Origin: Rhodobacter sp. NTK016B
GTDB taxonomy: Bacteria; Pseudomonadota; Alphaproteobacteria; Rhodobacterales; Rhodobacteraceae
Assembly: GCF_017303295.1 (NCBI RefSeq)
Contig: NZ_JAFKOK010000008.1
Span: forward strand, 167,699-231,698
Direction: 5' to 3'
DNA length: 64,000 nucleotides
The position numbers were made by a program, and so were the translations under genes. The notes beneath the pieces are model-generated. The model saw only the letters and a program-made list of their open reading frames with translations. It was not told where the DNA came from and made no database searches. Positions 7,921-16,660 of this stretch are shown piece by piece. The stretch's first letter is position 1. Each line of letters begins with the position of its first letter.

Positions 7921-9311
7921 TGCCCAGATCCAGTTCCGATACCCTGCTGCTGATCGAGGACACCCCCTCACTGCAGATGATCTACAAGGCTGCGCTCGCC
8001 CGCGCCGGCTATGACGTGGAATGCCATGGCACCGGCGCCGACGGGCTGGCGGCCTTTCGGCGGCTGCGCAACTCGATCGTGCTGCTCGATCTCATGCTGC
8101 CCGACCGGGCGGGGCTTGATGTCATGCACGACATCCTGCGCGATGAACCGCAGACCTGCGTGATCGTCATCACCGCGAACGGCTCGATCAATAAGGCGGT
8201 CGAGATGATGCGCGCGGGCGCGCATGAATTCCTTGTCAAACCCTTCGACGACCAGCGCCTGATCGGCGCCATCGAAAACGCCCGCAAGGCGCTCAGGCAC
8301 CGGCCCTCGGTCTCGGTCAGCGAACTCGACGCGCAGGTCCTGCCACCCTTCATCGGCCGCTCGCAGCCGATGCTCGATGCCTACAACAAGATCCGCTCGG
8401 TCGCGCGTTCGATGGCAACAGTGTTCATCACCGGCGAAAGCGGCACCGGCAAGGAATTGTGCGCCGAGGCGGTGCACCAGACCTCGGCGCGGGCTTCGGG
8501 TCCGTTCGTCGCGCTCAATTGCGGCGCCATCCCCGTGGATCTTCTGGAATCCGAGGTCTTCGGCCATCTGCGCGGCAGCTTCACCGGGGCGATCAACGAC
8601 AAGCTCGGCGCCGCCGCCGCCGCAGACGGGGGGACGCTGTTCCTCGATGAAGTCTGCGAGATGGATCTCAACCTGCAAACGAAGCTTCTGCGCTTCCTGC
8701 AGACCTCGACCATCACGCCGGTCGGCGCGACCAAACCGCGCAAGGTGAATGTGCGCATCATCTGCGCCACCAACCGCAACCCGCTGGAAGAGGTCCGACA
8801 GGGCCGCTTCCGCGAGGATCTGTATTACCGGCTGCATGTCGTGCCGATCCACCTGCCGCCGCTGCGCGACCGGGGCGACGACGTGAACGAGATCGCCGAA
8901 CGTCTGGTCACCCAGATGGCGCGCGAGGAGGATCAGTCCTTTTCCGGCCTGTCCAACCGCGTGCGCGAATTGTTCCGCACCCTGCCCTGGCCCGGCAATG
9001 TGCGCCAGCTTATCAACGTGCTGCGCAATGTCGTCGTGCTGAACGAAGGCCCCCTCGTCACTGTCGAAATGCTGCCGCCCGACCTGCTGGCCGACCGTCC
9101 GGTCCATGTCGATGTCCCGGTCGAACCGCAGGGCCTGAACGTGCCGTCGCTACGCGGGCGGACGCTGGCCGAGATCGAGCGCATTGTCATCGAGGATGCG
9201 CTTGAGCGACACAACAATTCGGTCCCCAAGGCGGCGCGCGAACTCGACGTCTCGGCCTCGACCATCTACCGTAAGCGCGATGCTTGGGAGAAGGCGGAAG
9301 GCCAGAAATGA
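7920..9311 (+). CDS. Sigma54-dependent response regulator (LuxO/NtrC-like)
   Basis: Transcription activator of 463 residues that drives RNA polymerase carrying sigma54 when phosphorylated. The receiver domain spans residues about 7-120 with Asp57 as acceptor (LLDLMLPDRAG) and Lys107 in LVKPFD. The AAA+ domain (about 140-375) has Walker A GESGTGKE (172-179), Walker B TLFLDE (239-244) and an arginine-finger region FREDLYYRL. The C-terminal Fis-type helix-turn-helix ends in VPKAARELDVSASTIYRKRDAW. The sigma54-contact loop reads GSFTGA (219-224) instead of the usual GAFTGA; the FTGA core is kept, so function is still likely. It is coupled to the HPt gene before it and overlaps the SDR gene after it (ATGA). 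Target genes are unknown. Confidence 0.9.
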   Translation: MPRSSSDTLLLIEDTPSLQMIYKAALARAGYDVECHGTGADGLAAFRRLRNSIVLLDLMLPDRAGLDVMHDILRDEPQTCVIVITANGSINKAVEMMRAGAHEFLVKPFDDQRLIGAIENARKALRHRPSVSVSELDAQVLPPFIGRSQPMLDAYNKIRSVARSMATVFITGESGTGKELCAEAVHQTSARASGPFVALNCGAIPVDLLESEVFGHLRGSFTGAINDKLGAAAAADGGTLFLDEVCEMDLNLQTKLLRFLQTSTITPVGATKPRKVNVRIICATNRNPLEEVRQGRFREDLYYRLHVVPIHLPPLRDRGDDVNEIAERLVTQMAREEDQSFSGLSNRVRELFRTLPWPGNVRQLINVLRNVVVLNEGPLVTVEMLPPDLLADRPVHVDVPVEPQGLNVPSLRGRTLAEIERIVIEDALERHNNSVPKAARELDVSASTIYRKRDAWEKAEGQK

Positions 9312-10147
9312 CCGCCCCGAAACGGTCGATCCTGATCACCGGGTGTTCCTCGGGGATTGGCTATGCGGCGGCGCATGACCTGCGCGCGCGGGGCTGGCAC
9401 GTCTTTGCCGCGTGCCGTCAGGACGCTGATTGCGACCGCCTGCGCGCGGAAGGTTTCGACAGCCCGCGCATAGACTATACCGACACCGGCAGCATCGCCT
9501 CGGGCCTGTCCGAAGTGCTGCTGGCCACCGGCGGCACGCTTGACGCTCTCTACAACAACGGCGCGCAGGCAATCCCCGGCGCGGTCGAGGATCTGCCCAC
9601 CGACGCCCTGCGACAGATTTTCGAAACCAATGTCTTCGGCTGGCACGAACTAACGCGCCGGGTGATCCCGATCATGCGCGCGCAGGGGCATGGCCGGATC
9701 GTCAATTGCTCCAGCGTGCTGGGCTTCGTCCCCTATCGCTGGCGCGGGGCCTATGGCGCGTCGAAATACGCGCTCGAAGGACTCACGCGGATCCTCGCGC
9801 TGGAAATGAGCGATACGCCGATCCGGGTCGTGCTGCTGCAACCGGGGCCGATCGGGACCCGGATCCGCGTCAACTCGATTCCGCTTTTCGAGCGTTTCAT
9901 CGACTGGAAAAACAGCCCCCGCCGCGCGCAATACGAAGGCGATCTGCTGAACCGGCTCTATCACCCGCCGGCCAAGAAAGATCGCTGGGAACTGGGCCCC
10001 GAGGCCGTGTGCAAGGCGCTCAACCGCGCGCTCGACGATCCCGATCCGCGCCCGTCCTACAAGATCAACACACCGACCAAGGCAATGGGCTGGGCGATGC
10101 GGGTCCTCTCTGAACGGCGCGTGGCGCGGTTGCTGTCGCGGCTGTGA
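9308..10147 (+). CDS. Short-chain dehydrogenase/reductase (SDR)
   Basis: NAD(P)-dependent oxidoreductase of 279 residues with a classical SDR fold. The nucleotide loop is TGCSSGIG (about residues 11-18), followed by NNGA in the fourth strand, the catalytic serine in NCSSVLGF and the YGASK active-site Tyr-Lys pair. The PGPIGTRI segment follows. The substrate cannot be deduced. The C-terminal part (KINTPTKAMGWAMRVLSERR) is seen in the subfamily of SDRs that act on hydrophobic alcohols or retinol-like compounds. The start at 9308 overlaps the stop of the preceding regulator by four bases, so the gene is in the same operon, although a functional link to the HPt/sigma54 pair is unproven. Confidence 0.88.
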   Translation: MTAPKRSILITGCSSGIGYAAAHDLRARGWHVFAACRQDADCDRLRAEGFDSPRIDYTDTGSIASGLSEVLLATGGTLDALYNNGAQAIPGAVEDLPTDALRQIFETNVFGWHELTRRVIPIMRAQGHGRIVNCSSVLGFVPYRWRGAYGASKYALEGLTRILALEMSDTPIRVVLLQPGPIGTRIRVNSIPLFERFIDWKNSPRRAQYEGDLLNRLYHPPAKKDRWELGPEAVCKALNRALDDPDPRPSYKINTPTKAMGWAMRVLSERRVARLLSRL

Positions 10148-10217
10148 CCCGCGACTCTTTGGGGGCTGGCATCACCGGCCACAGGCGCTAAGTAGGACAG
10201 GTAACCCGGAGGCCGCC

Positions 10218-10424
10218 ATGCTGCTGAGAGACCCGCTGTTCATCGTCATCGCCATCGTATCCCTGATCGTTCTGGGGATCCTGATGTTCGGCGTCGGCAC
10301 CTTCGCCAAGGGCGGCGAGTTCAACAAACGCAACGCCAACAAGATCATGCGCTGGCGTATTGGCGCGCAATTCGTGGCCGTCGTGCTGATCGTGCTCTTC
10401 GCGTGGCTGCGCTCGGGCGGCTGA
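10218..10424 (+). CDS. Small twin-transmembrane protein, HIG1-like
   Basis: A 68-residue membrane protein with two hydrophobic helices (about residues 7-28 and 48-65) joined by a basic loop, GGEFNKRNANKIMRWRIGAQ. The loop matches the HIG1-domain pattern of N-R-x-N-x-xM-R-W-R, a fold known in respiratory supercomplex factors. A role at the respiratory chain is therefore possible but not shown. It has a good ribosome-binding site (CCGGAGG) and lies just before a cobalamin adenosyltransferase gene, 43 bases away, probably in one transcript. Confidence 0.8.
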   Translation: MLLRDPLFIVIAIVSLIVLGILMFGVGTFAKGGEFNKRNANKIMRWRIGAQFVAVVLIVLFAWLRSGG

Positions 10425-10467
10425 GCCGCGCCGCCCCCTCCATTTCCGACTTTCAGGGAGCTCAACC

Positions 10468-11040
10468 ATGGTCGTGCTCAACAAGATCTACACCCGCACC
10501 GGCGACAAGGGCGACACCGCTCTCGGCAACGGCAACCGGGTGGCCAAGGACGACCTGCGGGTCGAGGCCTATGGCACCGTCGATGAAACCAATGCCGGCG
10601 TCGGCATGGCCCGGCTTCATGCCACGGGCGAGATGGATGCGGCGCTGATGCGGATCTCGAACGACCTGTTCGATCTGGGTGCCGATCTGTGCCGCCCCGA
10701 TCTGGCAGGCGACGCGCAGGCCGAATACCCGCCGCTTCGGATGGTCGACGCGCAGGTCGAGCGGCTGGAAGCCGAAATCGACGCGATGAACGGCGCCCTG
10801 CAACCCCTGCGCAGTTTCGTGCTGCCGGGCGGCTCGGCGCTGGCCGCGCATCTGCATCTGTGCCGCACCGTCAGCCGCCGCGCCGAACGGCTTGCCGTGG
10901 CGCTGGCCCGGCAGGGCGACGTGAACCCGGCGGCGGTGAAATACCTCAACCGGCTGTCGGACTGGTTCTTCGTCGCCTCGCGCGCGGCCAACGACAACGG
11001 CGCGGGCGACGTGCTGTGGGTGCCGGGGGCCAATCGCTGA
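10468..11040 (+). CDS. PduO-type cob(I)alamin adenosyltransferase
   Basis: Transfers the 5'-deoxyadenosyl group of ATP to cob(I)alamin or cob(I)yrinate diamide to make coenzyme B12. The 190-residue protein shows the family's N-terminal ATP-binding motif YTRTGDKGDTAL (residues 8-19), the VEAYGTVDETNA segment and the C-terminal YLNRLSDWFFVASRAAN. Coenzyme B12 is needed by ethylmalonyl-CoA and methylmalonyl-CoA mutases, which fits the neighbouring genes for ETF, methylsuccinyl-CoA dehydrogenase and propionyl-CoA synthetase. The start at 10468 follows CAGGGAGCTCAACC. No cobalamin riboswitch is visible in the short gap before it. Confidence 0.92.
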   Translation: MVVLNKIYTRTGDKGDTALGNGNRVAKDDLRVEAYGTVDETNAGVGMARLHATGEMDAALMRISNDLFDLGADLCRPDLAGDAQAEYPPLRMVDAQVERLEAEIDAMNGALQPLRSFVLPGGSALAAHLHLCRTVSRRAERLAVALARQGDVNPAAVKYLNRLSDWFFVASRAANDNGAGDVLWVPGANR

Positions 11041-11204
11041 GCGCGTTGCCGCTAACGCGGTGCCCGACGCGGCGTCGGCATGGCTGAAGGTGTCGTTTTT
11101 TCCCTGTTTTCCGGCTCGCGGAGGGGCTAGGAACACAGGCAACATCCAAGTGCCCACAGGTCCGTCAGGCCCACGGGCAAAGAGACAAAGGGAGACAATC
11201 GCCC

Positions 11205-11966
11205 ATGAAGGTTCTGGTGCCCGTGAAGCGGGTTATCGACTATAACGTGAAGGTCCGCGTGAAGGCGGACGGTTCGGGTGTTGACCTGGCGAACGTTAAG
11301 ATGTCGATGAATCCGTTCGACGAGATTGCGGTCGAGGAAGCCATCCGCCTGAAGGAAAAAGGCGTCGCGACCGAGGTCGTGGCCGTGTCGATCGGCGTGA
11401 AGCAGGCGCAGGAAACGCTGCGCACCGCGCTGGCGATGGGCGCCGACCGGGCGATCCTGATCAATGCCGCCGATGACGTGCATACCGATATCGAGCCGCT
11501 GGCCGTGGCCAAGCTGCTCGCCGCCGTCATCAAGGAAGAAGAGCCGGGTCTGGTTCTGGCCGGCAAGCAGGCGATCGACAACGACATGAACGCGACCGGG
11601 CAGATGCTGTCGGCGCTTCTGGGCTGGAGCCAGGCGACCTTTGCCTCGGCGGTCGAGATTGACGGTGACAGCGCCAAGGTCACGCGCGAAGTCGATGGCG
11701 GTCTGCAGACGATCTCGGTCAAGATGCCCGCCATCGTCACCGTGGACCTGCGCCTCAACGAGCCGCGCTATGCCTCGCTGCCCAACATCATGAAGGCCAA
11801 GAAAAAACCGCTGGATGAGAAGACGCCCGCCGATTACGGCGTCGATGTCACGCCGCGGCACGAAGTGGTCAAGACCTCGGAACCCGCCGCGCGCAAGGCC
11901 GGCGTGATGGTCGGCTCGGTCGACGAGCTGGTTGCGAAACTCAAAGACGAAGCGGGGGTGATCTGA
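11205..11966 (+). CDS. etfB: Electron transfer flavoprotein, beta subunit
   Basis: Small subunit (253 residues) of the soluble FAD/AMP flavoprotein that collects electrons from acyl-CoA dehydrogenases and passes them to ETF-ubiquinone oxidoreductase. The start [20 protein letters not shown] is diagnostic. The AMP/FAD contact region ([15 protein letters not shown]) and the segment [20 protein letters not shown] with the recognition loop near its end follow. The ribosome-binding site is AAGGGAGA. The stop overlaps the etfA start by one base. Partners encoded in the window include methylsuccinyl-CoA dehydrogenase and two other acyl-CoA dehydrogenases. Confidence 0.96.
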   Translation: MKVLVPVKRVIDYNVKVRVKADGSGVDLANVKMSMNPFDEIAVEEAIRLKEKGVATEVVAVSIGVKQAQETLRTALAMGADRAILINAADDVHTDIEPLAVAKLLAAVIKEEEPGLVLAGKQAIDNDMNATGQMLSALLGWSQATFASAVEIDGDSAKVTREVDGGLQTISVKMPAIVTVDLRLNEPRYASLPNIMKAKKKPLDEKTPADYGVDVTPRHEVVKTSEPAARKAGVMVGSVDELVAKLKDEAGVI

Positions 11967-12892
11967 TGGCTGTTCTGCTGCTTGGAGAAGTCACCGACGG
12001 CGCGCTGAACCGCGACGCCACCGCCAAGGCCGTCACCGCCGCGAAGGTCTGCGGCGACGTGACCGTGCTCTGCGCCGGGGCCTCGGCCGCGGCTGCGGGC
12101 GAGGAAGCCGCGAAGATCGACGGCGTGGCGAAGGTGCTGGTGGCCGAGGATGCTTCGCTGGGGCACCGTCTGGCCGAACCCACCGCCGCGCTGATCGTGT
12201 CGCTGGCGGGCGATTACAGCCACATCTTCGCGCCGGCCACGACCGACGCCAAGAATGTGCTGCCGCGCGTGGCCGCGCTTCTCGATGTGATGGTGCTGTC
12301 GGATGTCTCGGGCGTCGTCGACGCGCAGACGTTTGAGCGTCCGATCTATGCGGGCAACGCGATCCAGACGGTCAAATCGTCGGACAAGGTGATCGTCGCG
12401 ACGATCCGCACCTCGACCTTCGATGCAGCCGGCGACGGCGGCTCGGCCCCGGTCGAGACCGTCTCGGCCGCTGCCGATCCGGCGCTGTCGTCCTGGGTCG
12501 AAGACAAGGTCGCCGAAAGCGACCGTCCTGAGCTGACCTCGGCGGGCATCGTCGTGTCGGGCGGGCGCGGCGTCGGTTCGGAAGAGAACTTCAAGATCAT
12601 CGAAGCGCTGGCCGACAAGCTGGGCGCGGCGGTGGGCGCCTCGCGCGCGGCGGTCGATTCGGGCTTCGCGCCGAACGACTGGCAGGTGGGCCAGACCGGC
12701 AAGGTCGTGGCGCCGGACCTGTATGTGGCCGTGGGCATCTCGGGCGCGATCCAGCACCTTGCAGGGATGAAGGATTCGAAGGTCATCGTCGCGATCAACA
12801 AGGACGAAGAAGCGCCGATCTTCCAAGTCGCCGATTACGGCCTCGTGGGCGATCTCTTCGACGTCGTGCCGGAACTCACCGGCAAACTCTGA
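11966..12892 (+). CDS. etfA: Electron transfer flavoprotein, alpha subunit
   Basis: Large subunit (308 residues) that holds the redox-active FAD. The C-terminal FAD-binding domain shows [66 protein letters not shown] and the terminal [15 protein letters not shown], all strongly conserved. It is translationally coupled to etfB by a TGATG overlap and followed by a clear rho-independent terminator, so etfBA is the end of its transcription unit. Confidence 0.96.
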   Translation: MAVLLLGEVTDGALNRDATAKAVTAAKVCGDVTVLCAGASAAAAGEEAAKIDGVAKVLVAEDASLGHRLAEPTAALIVSLAGDYSHIFAPATTDAKNVLPRVAALLDVMVLSDVSGVVDAQTFERPIYAGNAIQTVKSSDKVIVATIRTSTFDAAGDGGSAPVETVSAAADPALSSWVEDKVAESDRPELTSAGIVVSGGRGVGSEENFKIIEALADKLGAAVGASRAAVDSGFAPNDWQVGQTGKVVAPDLYVAVGISGAIQHLAGMKDSKVIVAINKDEEAPIFQVADYGLVGDLFDVVPELTGKL

Positions 12893-12916
12893 GCCCACGC
12901 TCAACCGCACGATCAA

Positions 12917-12943
12917 ACGGCCCGCCAATCGCGGGCCGTTTTG
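12917..12943 (+). terminator. Rho-independent terminator of etfBA
   Basis: A perfect 9-bp stem, ACGGCCCGC/GCGGGCCGT, with a 5-base loop is followed by TTTT and then GCTTTTT. It separates etfA from the convergent DUF6473 gene. Confidence 0.88.
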
Positions 12944-12953
12944 CTTTTTGCCC

Positions 12954-13637
12954 CTACTGCGTACGTCGATAAGCCCCGCCGCTGCCCAGCGTGGCGCAGA
13001 TCCGCTGCACCGCCCCCTGCCGGTCGCCCAGAGCCACGCGCGGCAAGCCCCGCGCATCCGTCAACGCCGGGCGCACCAGCCAGCCGGGCGACAGCGGATC
13101 GACCAGAACCCCGTGCGGCGGCAACAACGCAAGCAGCTGTTGCATCCGCGCGCGCCACGCGTGCTCAAGCTCCTGCCGGACCAGCGCGAAACGCTCGGGA
13201 CAGGTTGCCCACAACGTGTCCAGCGCATGGCCGGTGAACGCGATCGGCGCGAAATCCACCTCGGGGAACAGCGCCCGCAGCGGTGCCCGCGCGGCGATGA
13301 AACGGTCGTTGCGGCGCGGATGCACCCGGTAAAAGGCATTGCTCAGGTTGCCGAGCGGCGGCAGCAGCAGCACGAAGGCACGCGCGTCCTGTGCCCGCGC
13401 GACAAGGCCGGGATCGCCCAGATGCAGATCCACCCCTTCGATCAGCGCCGCAGGCCGCGACAGGCGGTCCAGCACCCGGCCCGCAAGCGGCCGAGTCCAC
13501 CGCGCGGACCCTGCGCCGCCCGCCCCGTCCCCAATGAGACACAGCGCCCGATGCGGCATCGCCGCGCGCGGCACGATACCAGCCAATGGCGTGGATTTAC
13601 CCCCCACGCCGCCCGAATCCAGCAGGCATTGTTGCAT
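12954..13637 (-). CDS. DUF6473 family protein
   Basis: Protein of 227 residues with no established function, of a type I know mainly from Rhodobacteraceae. The central segment [18 protein letters not shown], followed by [17 protein letters not shown] and [18 protein letters not shown], matches the family. The N-terminal CLIGDGAGG loop and the general layout resemble an SGNH-hydrolase-like fold, but I do not see a convincing catalytic triad. The start at 13637 has AGGGG six bases upstream on the minus strand; a longer form from 13682 is possible. It is convergent with etfA, which ends in a terminator. Confidence 0.7.
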   Translation of the reverse strand: MQQCLLDSGGVGGKSTPLAGIVPRAAMPHRALCLIGDGAGGAGSARWTRPLAGRVLDRLSRPAALIEGVDLHLGDPGLVARAQDARAFVLLLPPLGNLSNAFYRVHPRRNDRFIAARAPLRALFPEVDFAPIAFTGHALDTLWATCPERFALVRQELEHAWRARMQQLLALLPPHGVLVDPLSPGWLVRPALTDARGLPRVALGDRQGAVQRICATLGSGGAYRRTQ

Positions 13638-13796
13638 GATACCCCTACACTTTCCGTCACCCACCGGGGATTGTCGCGGCAAAAACTTACAATCCTCTTA
13701 CCCGCGCCCCCTCGGCCCCGGAGTAAGACTTGCGCCCGGCTTGCGCCCGGGCCTATGGTCGCGCCGAACCAACGGGCGACCAGAACGGGGACAGAT

Positions 13797-14672
13797 ATGA
13801 GCATTCAAAGCGTCGGGATCGTCGGAGCGGGCCAGATGGGCAACGGCATCGCCCATGTCTTCGCCCTGTCGGGCTATGACGTCGTGCTCAACGACATCTC
13901 CGAGGATGCGCTCAACCGCGCGCTGTCGCTGATCGACAAGAACATGGAGCGTCAGGTCCAGCGCGAGAAGATCACCGCCGAGTTCAAGGCCGCCTCGCTG
14001 GCACGGATCCGCACCACGACCAAGCTGCCCGATCTGGGCCCGAGCGACCTGATCATCGAAGCCGCGACCGAGCGCGAGATGGTCAAACAGGCGATCTTCG
14101 AAGACCTGCTGCCGCATCTGAAACCCGAAACGATCCTGACCTCGAATACCTCGTCGATCTCGATCACGCGCCTCGCCTCGCGCACCGACCGGCCCGAGAA
14201 ATTCATGGGGTTCCACTTCATGAACCCGGTGCCGGTGATGCAGCTCGTGGAACTCATCCGCGGCATCGCCACCGACGAGCCGACCTACAAGGCGCTGCAT
14301 GACGTCGTTGCAAAGCTGGGCAAGACCGCCGCCTCGGCCGAGGATTTTCCGGCCTTCATCGTCAACCGCATCCTGATCCCGATGATCAACGAAGCCGTCT
14401 ACACGCTCTATGAAGGCGTGGGGAACGTGAAGTCGATCGACATGGCGCTGAAACTCGGCGCGAACCACCCGATGGGGCCGCTCGAACTGGCCGATTTCAT
14501 CGGTCTCGACACCTGCCTTGCGATCATGAACGTGCTCTATGACGGGCTGGCCGACACCAAGTACCGCCCCTGCCCGCTGCTGACGAAATATGTCGAGGCC
14601 GGCTGGCTCGGCCGCAAGACGCAGCGCGGCTTCTACGACTATCGCGGGGACGCGCCCGTCCCGACCCGCTGA
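13797..14672 (+). CDS. 3-hydroxybutyryl-CoA dehydrogenase
   Basis: NAD(P)-dependent oxidation of 3-hydroxybutyryl-CoA to acetoacetyl-CoA, or the reverse, in butyrate and polyhydroxybutyrate metabolism. The 291-residue single-domain form has the nucleotide loop VGIVGAGQMGNGIAHV (residues 6-21), the catalytic region TSNTSSISIT and FMGFHFMNPVPVM containing the active-site histidine, and the C-terminal dimer domain with NHPMGPLELADFIGLD and GWLGRKTQRGFYDY. The ATG at 13797 begins the dinucleotide domain; long upstream in-frame extension has no family similarity. A role in the ethylmalonyl-CoA or butanoate pathway is inferred from the neighbours. Confidence 0.92.
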   Translation: MSIQSVGIVGAGQMGNGIAHVFALSGYDVVLNDISEDALNRALSLIDKNMERQVQREKITAEFKAASLARIRTTTKLPDLGPSDLIIEAATEREMVKQAIFEDLLPHLKPETILTSNTSSISITRLASRTDRPEKFMGFHFMNPVPVMQLVELIRGIATDEPTYKALHDVVAKLGKTAASAEDFPAFIVNRILIPMINEAVYTLYEGVGNVKSIDMALKLGANHPMGPLELADFIGLDTCLAIMNVLYDGLADTKYRPCPLLTKYVEAGWLGRKTQRGFYDYRGDAPVPTR

Positions 14673-14711
14673 CCGGGCCGGCGCGCGGGCTCCGCGCGTC
14701 ACGGAGGCTGC

Positions 14712-14758
14712 ATCTTTAATCCCCAAATATCCCGGGGGCCCGGGGGCAGAGCCCCCGG
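14712..14758 (-). repeat. Intergenic repeat copy 1 (GATATTT/AAAGAT family)
   Basis: The complement of the family core (CCCGGGATATTTGGGGATTAAAGAT on the minus strand, in two parts) lies between convergent hbd and mcd genes. It abuts a perfect hairpin CCGGGGGC-AGA-GCCCCCGG (14740-14758), which may terminate transcription from both sides. Six other loci in the window share the element. Confidence 0.75.
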
Positions 14759-14808
14759 TCGCCTTGTCCGCCCGGTACCGACCGTCTGATCCCGACCGCG
14801 CGGTCCCG

Positions 14809-16497
14809 TCAGCCCAGCAGACGGCGCGCGATAACTTGGGCCTGAATCTCGCCCGCGCCCTCGAAAATGTTCAGGATCCGCGCGTCGCACAGGATGCGGC
14901 TGATCTGGTATTCCAGCGCGAAACCGTTGCCGCCATGGATCTGAAGCGCATTATCCGCCGCCGCCCAGGCCACGCGGGCCCCCAGCAGCTTGGCCATCCC
15001 CGCCTCGAGATCGCAGCGCTTGTCGTGATCTTTCTGCCACGCGCTGAAATAGGTCAGCTGGCGCGCGATCATGATCTCGACCGCCATCATCGCCAGCTTG
15101 TCGGCCACACGCGGGAAGTCGATCAGCGGCTTGCCGAACTGCTTGCGGTCCTCGCCGTATTGCATCCCCACTTCCAGCGCGTTCTGCGCCACGCCGATGG
15201 CGCGGGCGGCGGTCTGGATGCGGGCGCTTTCGAAGGTCTGCATGAGCTGCTTGAAGCCCTTGCCCTCTTCGCCGCCCAGCAGGTTCTCGGCCTTCACCTT
15301 GAAGCCATCGAAACCCAGCTCGTATTCCTTCATGCCCCGATAGCCCAGCACCTCGATCTCGCCGCCGCTCATGCCCGGTGTCGGGAAGGGGTTGGCGTCG
15401 TCGCCCGGCGTTTTCTCGGCGAGGAACATCGACAGGCCGCGATAATCGCTGGTGTCGGGATCGGTGCGCGCCAGCAGCGTCATCACATGGGTGCGCGCGG
15501 CATGGGTGATCCACGTCTTGTTGCCGGTGACCTCGTAATCGCCGTCCGCGTTCTTCACCGCGCGGGTGCGCAGCGAGCCCAGATCCGAGCCGGTATTGGG
15601 TTCGGTGAACACCGCCGTCGGCAGGATCTCGGCCGAAGCGAGGCGCGGCAGCCAGCCGGTCTTCTGCTCATCCGTACCCCCCGCAAGGATCAGTTCCGCC
15701 GCGATTTCCGAGCGAGTACCCAGCGAACCCACGCCGATATAGCCGCGCGAAAGCTCTTCCGACACAACGACCATCGAGGCCTTGGACAGCCCGAAGCCGC
15801 CGAATTCCTCGGGGATGGTCAGGCCGAAGACGCCCATTTCGGCGAGATCCTCGATGATTTCCATCGGGATGAACTCGTCCTTGAGGTGCCATTCATGCGC
15901 GAAGGGCGCGACCTTCTCGTCCGAAAAGCGGCGGAACTGGTCGCGGATCATCTCCAGTTCCTCGTCGAGCCCCGTCGCGCCGAAAGTGGCGCGGCCATGG
16001 TTCTCGCGCATCAGCGCGACAAGCCGCGCGCGGGCCGCCACCGAATTGCCCTGCACCGCCAGCGTCGTCACCGCCGGTTCGGCCATGAACGCCGCGATGT
16101 CGTCCAGCGGCAGGCCCATATCGGTAAGCTTCAGCATCTCGCCCTGATTCATCGGGATGCCGCCCTGAACCTGCCAGAGATATTCGCCCACGCCGATCTG
16201 CAGGATCAGCGTCTCGATCTCGCCGAAACTGCCCGCGTCGCTCAGCCGCCCGGCCCAGGCCTGCATCTGGCGCACCGATTCCACATAGGTGGCAAGCCAT
16301 GCCAGCCCATGCACCGCGCGTTGCTCGCGCTCCATCAGCGCCGCATCCACCTTGCCATCCCGGGCGACCCGCGCACGCACGCTCTCGGTCGCCCGTTCCA
16401 GCAGCGCCTCAAGAGGCGGCAGCGCGGCGGCGACGAGGCCCTGCAGATCGGCCAGTAGAGCGGCGGGGGCGGTCATGTCCTGTCCGTCATGGGGCAT
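14809..16497 (-). CDS. mcd: (2S)-Methylsuccinyl-CoA dehydrogenase
   Basis: FAD enzyme of the ethylmalonyl-CoA pathway that oxidises methylsuccinyl-CoA to mesaconyl-CoA and passes electrons to ETF. At 562 residues it is much longer than ordinary acyl-CoA dehydrogenases (about 380-400), because of an N-terminal extension of about 150 residues (ESVRQMQAWAGRLSDAGSFG, LQIGVGEYLWQVQGGIPMNQ) characteristic of Mcd. The dehydrogenase core follows with AVFTEPNTGSDLGSLRTRAV, GNKTWITHAA, RIQTAARAIGVAQNALE, YGEDRKQFGKPL and QIHGGNGFALEYQISRILCD. The start at 16497 has AGGAG six bases upstream; an ATG ten codons earlier lacks one. It is divergent from a TSUP gene. A related acyl-CoA dehydrogenase with an N-terminal extension is the only alternative. 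Confidence 0.9.
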   Translation of the reverse strand: MPHDGQDMTAPAALLADLQGLVAAALPPLEALLERATESVRARVARDGKVDAALMEREQRAVHGLAWLATYVESVRQMQAWAGRLSDAGSFGEIETLILQIGVGEYLWQVQGGIPMNQGEMLKLTDMGLPLDDIAAFMAEPAVTTLAVQGNSVAARARLVALMRENHGRATFGATGLDEELEMIRDQFRRFSDEKVAPFAHEWHLKDEFIPMEIIEDLAEMGVFGLTIPEEFGGFGLSKASMVVVSEELSRGYIGVGSLGTRSEIAAELILAGGTDEQKTGWLPRLASAEILPTAVFTEPNTGSDLGSLRTRAVKNADGDYEVTGNKTWITHAARTHVMTLLARTDPDTSDYRGLSMFLAEKTPGDDANPFPTPGMSGGEIEVLGYRGMKEYELGFDGFKVKAENLLGGEEGKGFKQLMQTFESARIQTAARAIGVAQNALEVGMQYGEDRKQFGKPLIDFPRVADKLAMMAVEIMIARQLTYFSAWQKDHDKRCDLEAGMAKLLGARVAWAAADNALQIHGGNGFALEYQISRILCDARILNIFEGAGEIQAQVIARRLLG

Positions 16498-16533
16498 GGG
16501 TGGCTCCTGTATTTGCTGGTGCAGCACTAACGC

Positions 16534-16552
16534 TTTCGCAATTGCAGCGCAA
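16534..16552 (-). promoter_or_regulatory. Candidate operator upstream of mcd
   Basis: TTTCGCAATTGC followed by AGCGCAA contains a GCAATTGC palindrome and two GCAA half-sites 11 bases apart, 37 bases before the mcd start. It resembles a degenerate version of the TTTGCAAA sites before prpE and could bind an ScfR-family regulator. The match is weak. Confidence 0.3.
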
Positions 16553-16660
16553 CATTAATTCACAAAGGCTCCACTTCAAGCATTAAAGTGTCGCAATGGA
16601 TTTCCCGTGCGATGCCCTACCCCGCGCGCTACAACCGCCCGGACAGATTGGGGACATTGC

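Noticed and set aside
10425..10467. Cobalamin riboswitch before the adenosyltransferase gene
   Set aside because: The gap is 43 bases, far too short for a B12 riboswitch, and holds no B12-box-like sequence.
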